Shown here: positions 1 through 9,256 of the stretch, piece after piece
Numbering within the stretch: position 1 is the stretch's first letter
How the letters are laid out: each line of letters opens with the position of its first letter
From: Sulfuritalea sp.
Lineage (GTDB): Bacteria > Pseudomonadota > Gammaproteobacteria > Burkholderiales > Rhodocyclaceae
NCBI GenBank assembly: GCA_016712985.1
Contig: JADJQA010000026.1
Location: 1 to 29,814 of the forward strand
Direction of reading: 5' to 3'
DNA: 29,814 nucleotides
Translations under genes and position numbers: made by a program
The notes under the pieces: model-generated
Databases searched by the model: none
Told to the model about the DNA's origin: nothing
Seen by the model: the letters and a program-made list of their open reading frames with translations, nothing else

Positions 1-237
1 GGGCAAGGTAAAAGCACAATGGGGGCAAGCTTTGAAGGGACGATCAGCTTCGATGCGATTGCCGGCCAGCGCATCGAGCTGGCTGGCAAGATACAGGAGG
101 CTTATGGCGTCACGACCGACGAAGCCGAGCAGCAGATCAAGTGTTTTGAAGATTCTCCACCGCGAAAGCCCGCCGGAGCACCTTTCGTGAGTCGGAAGTC
201 GCGAGGCGATGCGCCGCCCATGGGTTGCGAGTACTGA
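1..237 (+). CDS. CsbD-like stress protein, 5'-truncated and frameshifted
   Basis: The window opens inside this gene. Bases 2-40 read GKVKAQWGQALKG in one frame. From about base 46 a different frame reads FDAIAGQRIELAGKIQEAYG followed by TTDEAEQQIKCFE. Together these match the layout of the small CsbD/YjbJ family: a GKVK-x-W-G start, then a G-x-R-x-x-L-x-GKIQE-x-YG core, then an acidic end with DEAE. Members are about 60-70 residues long, soluble and stress-induced; their molecular role is poorly known. An indel near base 40 separates the halves. The residues after CFED do not look like the family end, so a second indel may carry the frame past the true stop. The start codon lies outside the window. 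Confidence 0.6.
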   Translation, partial: GQGKSTMGASFEGTISFDAIAGQRIELAGKIQEAYGVTTDEAEQQIKCFEDSPPRKPAGAPFVSRKSRGDAPPMGCEY

Positions 238-398
238 TATCACCAGACATCCGCCTGGCGCCGGTCTTAGGCCAGGCTGCGTGGAACTCCTCACTTCCGG
301 CGTTTCGCGGAAGCAAAGCAACGCATGGTGTGCACTATGGAGCGGATCGACCCTGGCTCCATGCATATCGCATTGAGTCGTTCTGTTCAGGAGAAGAA

Positions 399-614
399 AT
401 GGAAGAAGATTGCCGTTTTGCTGGCCGCCGCCGGCGTTATGTTGTCCGGCTGCCTTGCCTACGAGGTTCCTGCAGAGCGCGATACTGCGCGTATCGTGGA
501 GATCGCGACCGTGATCGCGATGGGATTCCCAATCAAGCTGATCGTGACCGCGATGGCGATGGCGTGCGTAACTGCGAGGACGACCACCGCCCGAACGATC
601 CTCGCCGCTACTGA
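399..614 (+). CDS. Small lipoprotein with Asp-rich DRDRDG repeats (two compensating frameshifts)
   Basis: ATG at 399 follows a purine-rich site (caggagaag). Reading straight from it gives nonsense. Dropping one G right after the ATG gives M-KKIAVLLAAAGVMLSGC, a signal peptide with a lipobox (LSGC). Around 470-500 the frame returns and the end reads DRDRDGIPNQADRDRDGDGV, then an Asp/Arg-rich tail ending at TGA 612-614. The DxDxDG motifs resemble thrombospondin type 3 calcium-binding loops. Short lipoproteins of this shape are common in betaproteobacteria, function unknown. Anchoring to a membrane through the lipidated Cys is inferred from the lipobox. Its stop overlaps the stop of the convergent efflux gene by seven bases. 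Confidence 0.6.
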   Translation: MEEDCRFAGRRRRYVVRLPCLRGSCRARYCAYRGDRDRDRDGIPNQADRDRDGDGVRNCEDDHRPNDPRRY

Positions 615-2074
615 GCGAGGGCCTCGCGCCCACTTCCGCCGGAAGCGGATGGATTTCGTCCTTCCGGCATTTCCGATGACCCGCCAAGCGCCTTGAACAG
701 ACCAACCGACGCCTGTAAGCGCGCCAGCCGAATCTGCGCGAGTTGATTCTGCGCCCGGAATAGCGTGAGTCGCGCGTCCAGGATCGTCAACAGGTCGTCC
801 GCACTTCACGGTAGCGAATTCCTGCGAGCCTCCGCGCCACGCGCGCCTGTTCCACGACCTGTTCCTGAAGCTGTTCCTGTGCCGCCGTGCGCGCCCCCCG
901 CGGCCAGTGCGCTTTCGGCATCCGCCAGCGCGGCAAGTGCGACTGCCTTCCCGCGCGGTGGGTTTCACCAATCCACGCTCGCGCCGACGCAGTTCCATCC
1001 ACCTGTCCCCGCAGACGGCCGCCATCGGAATCGGCTGCGTGCGAAGCGCCGATCGCTGCAATGCCGCGGCGGGCGCGCTGGAGGAAATTGGATCAGTACA
1101 TCGCTCGCGAGTCCCGGCCTGAACTGGTCATTGAGATGCCTGGCAGCAACGTTGCGGCGTGCCGCGGCAACATTGGCATTCGCGGCGGCTAGTTGCGCCT
1201 CGGCGCTGGCAAGATCGGGGCGTCGTATTTACGTCATTGAAGGCAGTCCAGGGGCAAATGCGTGGCACGCCCAGACTGGTGACAGCCGAGGCCGCAGCGC
1301 CGAACCCTTCCGGCGCTCGCCCGAGGAGGGATTGCAAGCGCGAACAGCGTCTGACGTTCCTGCAGTTCAAGCGGCAGAAGAGCGGCCTGTATCGTAAGCA
1401 ATTCCCTCCCTGCTGTCGCGCGTTGTCGAGCGCCGAAGAAAGCCCCGTTGCGCACGCGCGAGTCCACAACCTTGAGCACGCGCTGGGCGATGTCAAGGTT
1501 TTCACGTGGCAACTGCTTTGCGGCGGCTGCAGCGACAAGACTTGAAATAGTGGCCTCGGCAACGCCCGCGTGACCAGCGCTGGGCCTGACGGTCCCGCGT
1601 CCCAGCGACTGGCGCGGGAGGTCTGCCTCGGCGGAACGCGCACCGGAGGCGTTTCGTCCCCAGGTTTCCATCTCGTAGCTCGCGCCGAGCGTGACATCAG
1701 CCGCATCCCTGGTCTCCTTGTTATCAATGCCACCCCACGCGTACATCTTAAGCGCGACGTGCCGGCGCGGGAGATCCAGGACCGGGAAAGCGTTCCGTCC
1801 GCAATCCTGACTTGTGCTTCGGCCTGACGTACGCGCTCCGCTGTACCGGTTTGATCGATTGGCGGCCTCGGCAGCGGGCAATCAGCGAGGAAAGCTCGGG
1901 CGAACCGAAAGCGCCCCACCAGTCCGCGGCCGGCACAGTGGCGTCGTGGAGCCAGCCGACTCGGCAAAGGCCCGTGGGATCCGGGGCGTAGGTGCCGGCG
2001 GGATTGCCGGTGACGGCACATCCGCCAAACAGCAGCGCAAGGATTGGAACCACCAGCCTGGCGAGTCCTTGCAT
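608..2074 (-). CDS. NodT/TolC-type outer membrane efflux lipoprotein, multiple frameshifts
   Basis: Start ATG at 2074 overlaps the macB stop (TGATG). The first frame reads MQGLARLVVPILALLFGGCA, a lipoprotein signal, followed by a short segment with PAADWWGAFGSPELSSLI, typical of the N-terminus of the NodT family. Later fragments in other frames give GASYEMETWG, then QLPRENLDIAQRVLKVVDSR near 1450, QAALLPLELQERQTLFAL near 1370, and QLQEQVVEQARVARRLAGIR near 850. The end reads LTILDARLTLFRAQNQLAQI, then LQASVGLFKALGG, before a TAG at 608-610. These pieces in order match one protein of about 485 residues, the usual family length. It would form the outer membrane channel for the MacAB pump encoded just upstream. 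At least five indels are needed to join it; it is either a pseudogene or a badly sequenced gene. Confidence 0.75.
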
Positions 2075-4045
2075 CACGTCGCCAGCGCCACGATCGGGTC
2101 GACCTGCGCGGCCTTGCGCGCCGGCATGTAGCCGGAACACGAGCCCGGTGGCCACCCCAGCAGCTGAAGGCGTTGTACAGGACCGAACGAGTATTTGACC
2201 GGCGTGCTGAAGGCGGTGCTGACCATCGCGGCCGCCGCGAGCCCCACCCCACGCCGATCCCGCCGCTGAGTAGGGACACCACCAGCGCTTCGGGTGAGGA
2301 ACTGCTGCGGTGATGTTCCTCATGCGCGCCGGTGGCCATGCGGATGCCTATTTCGCGCGTGCGTCTGGTGACGCCTTCACCAGCATGATGTTCATCACCC
2401 CGATCGCCGCCGACCAGCAGCGATATCGCCGCAACCGATCCGGAGCAGAACCGGGAGCGTGTTTTTGCGTGTCGAGGTTGCTTCGGGCACCGACGCCATA
2501 TTGCGGTTCAAAAAGTCCGCGGCCTGGTGCCGCGACTGCAGCAGTGCTGTCACCGCGGCCTGTTTGCGTGCTCTGTCGATGGTTTCAACGTCGTCCACGG
2601 CCACGGTGACGTTGCGCAGGGAAGCGTGGGGACGACCAGGCGCAAGCCGCCGGTGGTCAGCGGCAACTATCACCACAAACAAACCTGGTCCTGGCCCCTG
2701 CGGCGAGGCGCCACGCACTGCCATCACGCCGATGACCTGGAACATCACGCTGTTGGAGCACGACGTACCGTCCGACAGGATCGACTTCCTGGGAAACAGC
2801 TTGTCGGCCACAGTCTGGCTGAGCACGACTACGGCGGCATAGCTCTTCTGGTCCGCCGTTGAAAAGAATATCCCTTTGCTCAGTGGCCTGTTGCGCGCCA
2901 CGGAAATGTGTCGCCGAGGTTCCAGTGGCCTGGGTCTGGTCATCGGAATTGCCGAAACGGGTGACGCTGCCGCCCAGTTCCGGCACCGCGGCGAGCACAT
3001 TGGGGCGCCGCGATCATGTCGGCGTCCTCCGGCACCAGCGACGCGACGGTTCCGCCCACGCCCCTGCGGCTCGGCTGCCCCGGACGAATCAGCAGCAGAT
3101 TGGTGCCCATGGCGCTGATGCGATCGAGCACCGTCGGTTTGGCGCCGTCAAAGCCGGATGGGGAGCATCGCGATCACCGAGGCAATGCCGATGACAATGC
3201 CAAGCAGGGGTCAGTACGGTGCGAAAGATCGGCGCGCAGTGCCCGCACCCAGTCTTCGCCGCTTCCATCGCGCCACCGATCAGCGAAGCACCGCCTTCAG
3301 TCGCAGGCTGCCTGATCTCCGCAAACCGCCGGGCCGTCTGACAACCGCGGGCCGGAATCGCCGACGATGCCGCCGTCCCTGATTTCGATGATTCTTCGGG
3401 TTTGCGCGGCAATGTCCTGGGCGTGCGTGATCAGGGATGACCGTGTGTCCCTGGCTCGACAGGTCGCGCAACAGCGCCATCACTTCGACACCGCTTTTGC
3501 TGTCGAGCGCGCCGGTGGGTTCGTCCGCCAGCATGATGCGTCCGCTGTTCATCAGCGCACGGGCGATAGAGACACGTTGCTGTTGTCCTCCGGAAAGCTG
3601 GCTGGGCTGGTGCAATGGAGCTGCTCGCCGAGTCCGAGCGAGCCCAGCAGCTGTTTTGCACGCGCATCGCGCCTGGCGGGCGGCATTCCTGAATAGGACG
3701 GCGGGCACCTCGACGTTCCCGAGCGCGGACACGGTGCCGATGAGGTTGTAGCCCGGGGAAACGAACCCGAAGGCTTCACGCCGGAGCCGCGCCAGTTCAA
3801 TGCGCTCGAAGGCCGAGACGTCCTCTCCCATGAATCGGTAAGTGCTGGAGGTCGGCCGGTCGAGGCAGCCCAGTATGTTCATCAGCGTGGTCTTGCCGGA
3901 CCTCGACGCGCCCATGATCGCGAGAAACTCTGCCGGCGTAGATCTTCAGGTTGACGCCATGCAGCACTGGGACATCGGTTTCTGCCGCTGCGGTAGGTTC
4001 TGGTCACGTTCGTCAGCTCGATCAGCGGGATCGATCGCCGGATCG
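2074..4045 (-). CDS. macB: MacB-type ABC exporter (ATPase fused to permease), multiple frameshifts
   Basis: The N-terminal ATPase starts near 4040 with LIELTNVTRTYRSG. It continues with a Walker A region read here as MGASRSGKTTLMNILG (position 5 is R where families have G), then QLSGGQQQRVSIARALMNS and MLADEPTGALDSKSG. After about residue 240 the frame breaks and permease pieces follow: FRTVLTP then IVIGIASVIA-like sequence near 3200, ISAMGTNLLLIRPGQP near 3100, SYAAVVVLSQTVADKLFP near 2830, VMFQVIGVM near 2730, and the MacB-like end GYMPARKAAQVDPIVALAT. The total is about 655 codons, the normal size of MacB (ATPase plus four-helix permease). MacB powers export of macrolides, peptides or siderophores with MacA and a TolC-type channel. 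The stop overlaps the start of the outer membrane gene. Confidence 0.75.
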
Positions 4046-4049
4046 ATCG

Positions 4050-5420
4050 GCGAGTGGCCGCCGCCGGGGAGCGCGCCGGGACCTCGTCCGGTCAGGTCTG
4101 ATTTCACGGACGACCGCCCGCTGGCGCCGCGTTCGGCGTGAGCGAACTGCCGGTCTGCGCACGCGCAACCGAGCGGTTGCCCTGGTTCTACCACGACCTG
4201 TTCGCCGGGACTGGAGGCCTCGACGATCTGCGCCGAAACGCGGCTCATCACACCGACCTTCACTTCCCGCTCCACGACCTTGCCATCGGCACCGACGACA
4301 CTGACCAGAGCGCGTCCACTGGCAAACTGATTGGGGTCACTGCCGGTGGCGCTGCGGCCACCCGCGCTGCGGCCTTCCGGCGTCGCCGCCGGATGCAGCG
4401 CGGGAAGCGGCACTGCCGCAGCGCGTCCGTAGCTCGACGCGACGAAACACCGGGCGGTCATCGCGCGTCATCAGCGCTGGTCGGGGTTCGCCACGTCGAG
4501 CAAAGCGTCGTAAGTGAAGGAGACGTTGCTAACCACGGTCGGCGTCGGCGGGATCTGCCGTAGCTTGCCGAGGGAAGCGCCGGCTGTCCCCACCCCAGCG
4601 TGGTGAAGCGACGTCCATGCCGACATACTGCAGCTTTTTTGGGTACGTCGGCATCCGAAACCTGAGCCTGCACCGTCATCGTTGACAAGTCGCGCGATGC
4701 GCACCACGATAGGCGCCTGCTGGTTGGCGTTCAGCGTCTGGCCCTGCCTGGAGCTTGTGACACGACGGTTCCCGCAATCGGCGCATAGATCTTGGGTGTG
4801 CCGAGGTTCGCCTCGTCCCCGCGCAAGGGTTGACCCAGTCGCCGGATCTGCGCCTTTACGCGAGCGGGCTGAGCCAGTGCCGATTTTCGCCTGGCTCGGC
4901 GCCTGGCTGCCGCATCGGCCGTTGTCGCATCGTCGCGCGTCAGGTTCTGCGCCGAGCAAGTTGCAGATCTGCCAGCACGAGCTGTGCCTGCTTGTTCCCA
5001 AGCTGCGCCTGAGGTTAGCAACTGCGCGCGATCGCCATCAACCTTCGCCTGGTAGACCGACGGATCGATCTCGGCCAGCAGTTGCCCTTTTTTGACGACA
5101 TCCCCAATTTCGACGTGCAGTTTCTTCAGTTGTCCGGAGACCTGTGTGCCGACGTCCACGAACTCCTTGGGCTGCAGCGTACCGGTTGCCGTTACCGTGT
5201 CCTCCAGATTGCCGCGCGTGGCCGCCGTCGCAAGAATGCTATCGGCTGGATCGGCTGCCGCAAACCACGTTCGCCAGCCGTAATACCCACCGCCCGCCAG
5301 CATCGCGAACACAGCAACAATCAGCACCGGTCGGCCGATGCGAGACAGGCGTGACGGGGCCGGGCCTGCAACCGAAACCTGTTGCCGCACACTTGCAGAC
5401 GTTTCGATACCTGAAGTCAT
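4050..5420 (-). CDS. macA: MacA-type periplasmic adaptor (membrane fusion protein), frameshifted after residue ~135
   Basis: From ATG 5420 the first 135 residues are clean. A cytoplasmic tail is followed by a membrane helix (about residues 31-48), then TRGNLEDTVTATGTLQPKEF and the lipoyl-like segment VSGQLKKLHVEIGDVVKKGQ with LLAEIDPSVYQAKV, all classic MacA. A long hairpin then appears in broken frames. The second lipoyl half is seen as IYAPIAGTVVSQ, then GQTLNANQQAPIVVRIA and STMTVQAQVSDADVPK. Beta-barrel pieces follow: QIPPTPTVVSNVSFTYDALL and ALVSVVGADGKVVEREVKVG. The end near 4050 is uncertain because of indels. It is the first gene of the leftward macA-macB-nodT set and would link MacB to the outer membrane channel. 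Confidence 0.8.
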
Positions 5421-5961
5421 TGCGTGCTATCCGCGTGCTCCGCGACGAGCGCCTGGGCTACAGGGCTCGACCGGGAGTCGTACATTCAACAAGGCGCGAC
5501 AAAAATTTCCTCCATGACGCTTTGGCTGGTTCATTGGCTGGCCCACGATTTGATCAAAAATCCATCGCGCACGAAAGCATGCCGAGCAAGCTGCAAACTC
5601 GTTAAGCACGCCAGAGCGACTGAAAAGCAAAGGCCGCTGGCCTCTTGCCGACGGCGGTCAGGCGCTGATTCTATTATCGACATCCACGCACGCGCTGTGC
5701 GTTGGCGCACAGAGCATTCCCCTCGACCGGTATACGGTTGAACGGGCTGTCCCTTCTGCGGCCAAGATTGCCGATGCCGTGCGCGCTATGTGCGCTAGCG
5801 TACCGACCGCACCGCGGGCGGTGCTATCTTGATCCGAGGTTTCGACAACCATGCCGTTTGCTGGCCGCCTGACTCGCTTCGCGGGCCGGAAGCTTGCGCA
5901 ACCGTCGCGAGCCGGAACCAGGTCAAGAAGTCATCTTTTTCCCATATTTGGAGATCTCACC
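5421..5961. other. Intergenic region between divergent macA and BON-domain genes
   Basis: About 540 bases separate the divergent starts at 5420 and 5962. I see no reading frame with family features. The stretch presumably holds promoters in both directions, but no pair of -35/-10 boxes is convincing. A small hairpin sits at 5629-5645. A purine-rich GGAG lies at 5951-5954, just upstream of the ATG at 5962, and is the likely ribosome binding site for the BON gene. Confidence 0.4.
5629..5645 (-). terminator. Possible small intrinsic terminator, minus strand
   Basis: Read on the minus strand the sequence forms AGAGGCC-AGC-GGCCTTT, a stem of about seven pairs including one G-T, followed by a T-rich run (TTTGCTTTT). 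This has the shape of a rho-independent terminator. It lies upstream of macA, where nothing annotated is transcribed leftward, so its role is unclear and it may be chance. Confidence 0.25.
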
Positions 5962-6274
5962 ATGAAGCAACTTGAATTATCTTTCCGCGCTTTTTCTGGC
6001 TGTCACGCTGGTGTCCGTCGTGGGTTGTGCCTCCACCACAAAGCAGGAAGGGACCGGCGAGTACGTTGACGACACCGCCATCACCACCAAGGTGAAGGCG
6101 GCAATTTTCAACGAACCCACTCTGAAATCGGCCGAGATCAACGTCGAGACCTTCAAGGGCGTGGTCCAACTGAGCGGTTTTGTCAGTTCGCAGGCTGCGG
6201 CCAGCAAGGCTGTTGAATTGACACGCGGCGTGCATGGCGTGACATCCGTCCGCAACGACATGCGAATGAAGTAA
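5962..6274 (+). CDS. BON-domain lipoprotein (OsmY-like), one-base insertion near the start
   Basis: ATG at 5962 follows a GGAG site and encodes MKQL. Removing the G at 5974 joins it to NYLSALFLAVTLVSVVGCAS, a signal peptide with lipobox VVGC. A BON domain follows: DDTAITTKVKAAIFNEPTLK, then AEINVETFKGVVQLSGFVSS and VELTRGVHGVTSVRNDMRMK up to the TAA at 6272-6274. BON domains (about 60 residues) are found in envelope stress proteins such as OsmY and are thought to bind phospholipid. The length, about 103 residues, is normal for single-BON lipoproteins. A TTG at 5972 gives an in-frame start without the correction, but the ATG with its RBS is the better choice. The gene is monocistronic and a hairpin follows it. 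Confidence 0.85.
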
Positions 6275-6294
6275 CCGGTGGATTGCCACAGACA

Positions 6295-6334
6295 ATTACC
6301 GGGCTGGCGCCCGGCAATGCCTGCGGAGTTTTTT
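6295..6334 (+). terminator. Probable rho-independent terminator after the BON gene
   Basis: The sequence holds CCGGGC-TGGC-GCCCGG (6299-6314), extended by ATT/AAT outside one mismatch, followed 14 bases later by six Ts (6329-6334). It begins about 20 bases after the BON stop codon. The T run is further from the stem than ideal, so confidence is moderate. Confidence 0.45.
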
Positions 6335-6431
6335 GTTCCTCGGCAACGGCGCTGCCGGATCATTCGAATGACCCCTGCCAGCCCCGAGGATTCGGGAATG
6401 CATCAGTTCATGCCCCGGAATCGCTCCCCAA

Positions 6432-6469
6432 CGAAAGGAGCAATCATGACCGAAAGGAGCAATCATGAC
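6432..6469 (+). repeat. 19-bp tandem duplication of ribosome binding site and start codon
   Basis: Two perfect back-to-back copies of cgaaaggagcaatcatgac occupy 6432-6450 and 6451-6469. Each copy carries an AAAGGAG ribosome binding site and an ATG. The first ATG (6446) opens a different frame; the second (6465) opens the HiPIP gene. The duplication therefore gives the gene a decoy or short upstream start site, or it is an assembly slip. Confidence 0.85.
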
Positions 6470-6986
6470 CACCCGACGCGACTTTCTCCATGCACTTCCC
6501 GCCGCCGCGCTGACGTTGATCCTGGCCCGCGCCGCATCGGCCAAGGCGACACGACTTGAGGAATCCGAACCGGTCGCGGTGTCGCTGGGGTACAAACACG
6601 AGGCCAGCGAGGCCCACGGCAAGAATTTCACGGCCTACGCCGCCGGGCAGAATTGCGCCAACTGCCGGTTTTATCAGGGTAGGCCTGCCGATCCCTGGGG
6701 GGGCTGTGGCGCTCTGGACGGAAAGCTGGTCAATCCCAGGGGCTGGTGCGTCGCCTGGGTGAAGAAAATCTGGAGCGGCGGATCGACATCCCGCGCTGCG
6801 TCGTTCCCTCCGGGCGGCGTCACCATCGTTTTCGGAGTCAGCGGCGGGATCGGTCACGCCCGCGCGACGCAACTCCATGCCGCCTCCGGTTTCGCCACTG
6901 TACTCGGCTGCTCCCGCTCGAGCGCAGTCCCGCCGGACCTCGGCGCAGAGGCGAGCATCGAGACGGTGGCGCCAGGCGGCTCCTGA
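6465..6986 (+). CDS. High-potential iron-sulfur protein (HiPIP) running on into SDR remnant
   Basis: Residues 1-26 are a Tat signal peptide with twin arginines (TTRRDFLHALPAAALTLILA). The mature part has the four cluster-binding cysteines C64, C67, C81 and C95 in the HiPIP pattern NCANCRFYQG, then WGGCGALDGKLVNPRGWC. HiPIPs carry one 4Fe-4S cluster and shuttle electrons in the periplasm, often to a photosynthetic or respiratory acceptor. Family members normally stop within a few residues of the WVKK found here at residues 98-101 (base 6767). Here the frame stays open for 72 more codons and enters a dehydrogenase-like sequence, so the natural stop appears lost by deletion or indel. ATG 6465 is chosen because it has its own AAAGGAG and opens the Tat signal. 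Confidence 0.85.
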   Translation: MTTRRDFLHALPAAALTLILARAASAKATRLEESEPVAVSLGYKHEASEAHGKNFTAYAAGQNCANCRFYQGRPADPWGGCGALDGKLVNPRGWCVAWVKKIWSGGSTSRAASFPPGGVTIVFGVSGGIGHARATQLHAASGFATVLGCSRSSAVPPDLGAEASIETVAPGGS

Positions 6987-7060
6987 CGGTGATCGACACG
7001 CTGCCGCCGGAATCTTCGGGAGAGTTCCTCGACCAGCGGGGACAGTCGATCGCGTGGTAG
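6819..7060 (+). pseudogene. Short-chain dehydrogenase remnant with internal deletion
   Basis: From base 6819 the HiPIP frame reads VTIVFGVSGGIGHARATQLH followed by FATVLGCSRSS, a Rossmann fold start with the GxxxGxG nucleotide motif of the SDR family (C-factor type). About 50 residues in, the sequence jumps, with a frame change near 6965-6985, directly to RRLLTVIDTLPPESSGEFLD and QRGQSIAW before a stop at 7058-7060. That tail matches the last residues of the same SDR group. Roughly 150 central residues, including the Tyr-x3-Lys active site, are missing. No start codon is visible between HiPIP and this part. The gene is non-functional unless the assembly has dropped about 450 bases here. Confidence 0.6.
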
Positions 7061-7262
7061 CCGGTGCAGCAGGGCGACGCCGGGCACCGGGTGCACCGCC
7101 TGAAGATCGACGATCCTGCCAACCGGCCGCCAGTTTGTCCTTGTCCGTTTTTCGCCCGTTGGGGCAATCCGGCACCGACTGATACGAAACCATTCTGGCC
7201 GAAAGCGGTCTGCGTAACGGGCGATATACTGCGCCGGCCACTTTCCAGTTCTCTCTCGAACC

Positions 7263-8528
7263 ATGAACGATGCCTCACAGACTCCGGCCACCACGCCGCT
7301 GGAGTCGGCTAAAGATTGACCGCAGCGCCGCGTCACCGAAAGAAAGCGTCGCTGGGGCCAGTGGCTGGTACTTGCCCTTGGCGTTGCAGCACTCGGGGTG
7401 TTTGCCCTGATCCCGCGCAAGGCCGAGGTTCAGGTCACTTCGGTGCTGATGACCTTTCCCTCGCAGCAGTATGCAGAACTGACGGCGTCCGTCTACGTTG
7501 TCGCCCAGCGGCGCGCGGCGGTCGCCTCCAAGGCCACCGGGCGACTGCTCGAACTGCGCGTCCGCGAGGGCAGCGTGGTCAAGGCCGGCGACCTGATCGC
7601 CCGACTCGATGCCAGCGACGTGCGCGCCGCCATCGTCGCCGCCCAGGCCGGGCAGCGCCAGTCCGAAGCGGCGGTCCACCAGGCCGAGGCGAGCCTGCAC
7701 CAGGCGCGGATCGAACAGGCCAACGCCGCCGCGGAATTGCGGCGCAACGAGGCGCTGGTTGCGCGCGGCTTCGTTCGCCGCAGGCGCTCGATACAGTGCG
7801 AACGCGGGCCGATGTCGCGCAGGCGGCGGTCGGTTCGGCGCAGGCGGCGGTGCCACCGCGCAGGCGGCGGTCGCCCAATCGGCGGCGCAGGTCGGCGTGC
7901 AGCAGCGGGTCAATGCCGACTACACGGAGATCCGCGCGCCCTTCGACGGCGTTGTGCTGGTAAAGAATGCCAATGTCGGCGACATCATCACGCCGTTTTC
8001 CAGCGCCGCCGGCACTCAGGGAGCCGTGGTGACGATGGCCGACATGAGTACGCTGGAAGTCGAGGCCGATGTCTCGGAGAGCAACCTGGCCAAGGCCGCC
8101 ATCGGCAAACCGGTGGAATCACGCTCGACGCGCTGCCCGACACGCGTTTTCGCGGCGCGGTGGTCGGCATCGTGCCGACGGTCGACCGCGCCAAGGCGAC
8201 CGTGATGACCAAGATCCGCTTTGACAAGCTCGACCCGCGCATCACTGCCGGAAATGAGCGCGAAGGTGACGATCCTCTCGCAGGCTGCGACCGACGCCGA
8301 CCAGAAGGCAGTGTTGGCGGTGAATCCGCGGGCGATCGTCGAGCGCGACGGCCGCAAGCTGGTGTTGCGGCTCAAGGATGACACGGTCGAGGCCGTCGAC
8401 GTGGTTCCCGGCCGCAAGATCGGCGACAACGTCGAGATTGCCGGCGCCTCCAGTCGGGCGAACGCCTGGTGCTGTCGCCGTCGGACAAGGTTCAGGCGGG
8501 AACGCGGGTCACGGTGACGGCCAAGTGA
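7263..8528 (+). CDS. HlyD-family membrane fusion protein, in-frame TGA and several frameshifts
   Basis: ATG 7263 begins MNDASQTPATTPLESAKD, then an in-frame TGA at 7317-7319. The same frame continues RRWGQWLVLALGVAALGVFA, the membrane anchor. Next come ASVYVVAQRRAAVASKATGR and LLELRVREGSVVKAGDLIAR (first lipoyl half), then a coiled-coil hairpin rich in Ala/Gln/Glu. Indels near 7775, 7850, 8110, 8250 and 8450 shift the frame. The pieces read VNADYTEIRAPFDGVVLVKN (second lipoyl half), DMSTLEVEADVSESNLAKA, TLDALPDTRFRGAVVGIVPT, KLVLRLKDDTVEAVDVVPGR and SPSDKVQAGTRVTVTAK. The stop at 8526-8528 overlaps the GTG start of the ATPase. The protein would bridge the ABC permeases to an outer membrane channel, none of which is encoded in this operon. 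Confidence 0.8.
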
Positions 8529-9247
8529 GTGTCACCGGGGATGGCGGGGCCGGACAAACGCTGATCCGGATCCGCAACCTGAGTAAAGCCTATGTGCGCG
8601 GCGAGCAGTTCATCCCCGTGCTGCAAGGCCTCGACCTTGACGTCCGCCGCGCCGAATTCGTCGCCCTGATGGGGCCGAGCGGCTCGGGCAAGAGCACGCT
8701 GTTGAATCTCGTCGCCGGCATCGACAAGCCGAGCGGCGGCAGCATCATCGTTGGCGGCGTCGATATCGCCACACTCAGCGAGGGAGCTCTCGCCGACTGG
8801 CGCGCCGCCCACGTCGGTTTCATTTTCCAGTTCTATAACCTGATGCCGGTATTGACCGCCTTCGAGAACGTCGAACTGCCGCTGCTGCTCACCACGCTCT
8901 CGCGCCGCGAACGCAAGGCGCATGTCGCGGCAGCGCTCGACATGGTCCGGCTCACCGATCGGGTGGACCATTACCCGAACGAGCTTTCCGGCGGCCAGCA
9001 GCAGCGCGTTGCCATTGCCCGCGCACTGGTCACCGATCCGACGCTGATCGTTGCCGACGAGCCGACCGGCGACCTTGACCGCGTTACCGGCGGCGAAGTG
9101 CTCGACCTGCTCGACGATCTGCATCGCCAGCTCGGCAAAACCATCGTCATGGTCACGCACGACCCGAAGGCGGCTGGGCGCGCCGAACGCATGGTCCATC
9201 TCGAAAAGGGCGTGCTGGTGCCCGACCCGGCACCCGGCGCGGTCTGA
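8525..9247 (+). CDS. ABC transporter ATPase of the MacB/LolD type
   Basis: GTG at 8525 overlaps the stop of the upstream adaptor by four bases (GTGA) and gives a 240-residue protein. All ABC motifs are intact: Walker A GPSGSGKS (50-57), Q-loop in FIFQFYNLMP (Q102), signature LSGGQQQRVAIARAL (from 154), Walker B LIVADEPTGDLD (from 174) and the switch His in VTHD (212). The FQFYNLMPVLTAFENVELPL stretch is typical of the LolD/MacB/FtsE subgroup, which works with FtsX-like permeases. It energises the two permeases encoded next. It belongs to the stretch of the window with few frame disruptions, and translation is probably coupled to the genes on both sides. Confidence 0.95.
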   Translation: MSVTGDGGAGQTLIRIRNLSKAYVRGEQFIPVLQGLDLDVRRAEFVALMGPSGSGKSTLLNLVAGIDKPSGGSIIVGGVDIATLSEGALADWRAAHVGFIFQFYNLMPVLTAFENVELPLLLTTLSRRERKAHVAAALDMVRLTDRVDHYPNELSGGQQQRVAIARALVTDPTLIVADEPTGDLDRVTGGEVLDLLDDLHRQLGKTIVMVTHDPKAAGRAERMVHLEKGVLVPDPAPGAV

Positions 9248-9256
9248 GCGCAGGCC

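Noticed and set aside
459..2339. Long frames such as 1128-2339 (minus) and 765-1397 (plus)
   Set aside because: They mix Arg/Ala/Pro-rich shadow sequence with short pieces of the real efflux genes; family motifs are found only by switching frames along the minus strand.
6854..7420. Leftward 188-residue frame opposite HiPIP/SDR
   Set aside because: The rightward strand shows clear SDR start and end motifs over the same bases.
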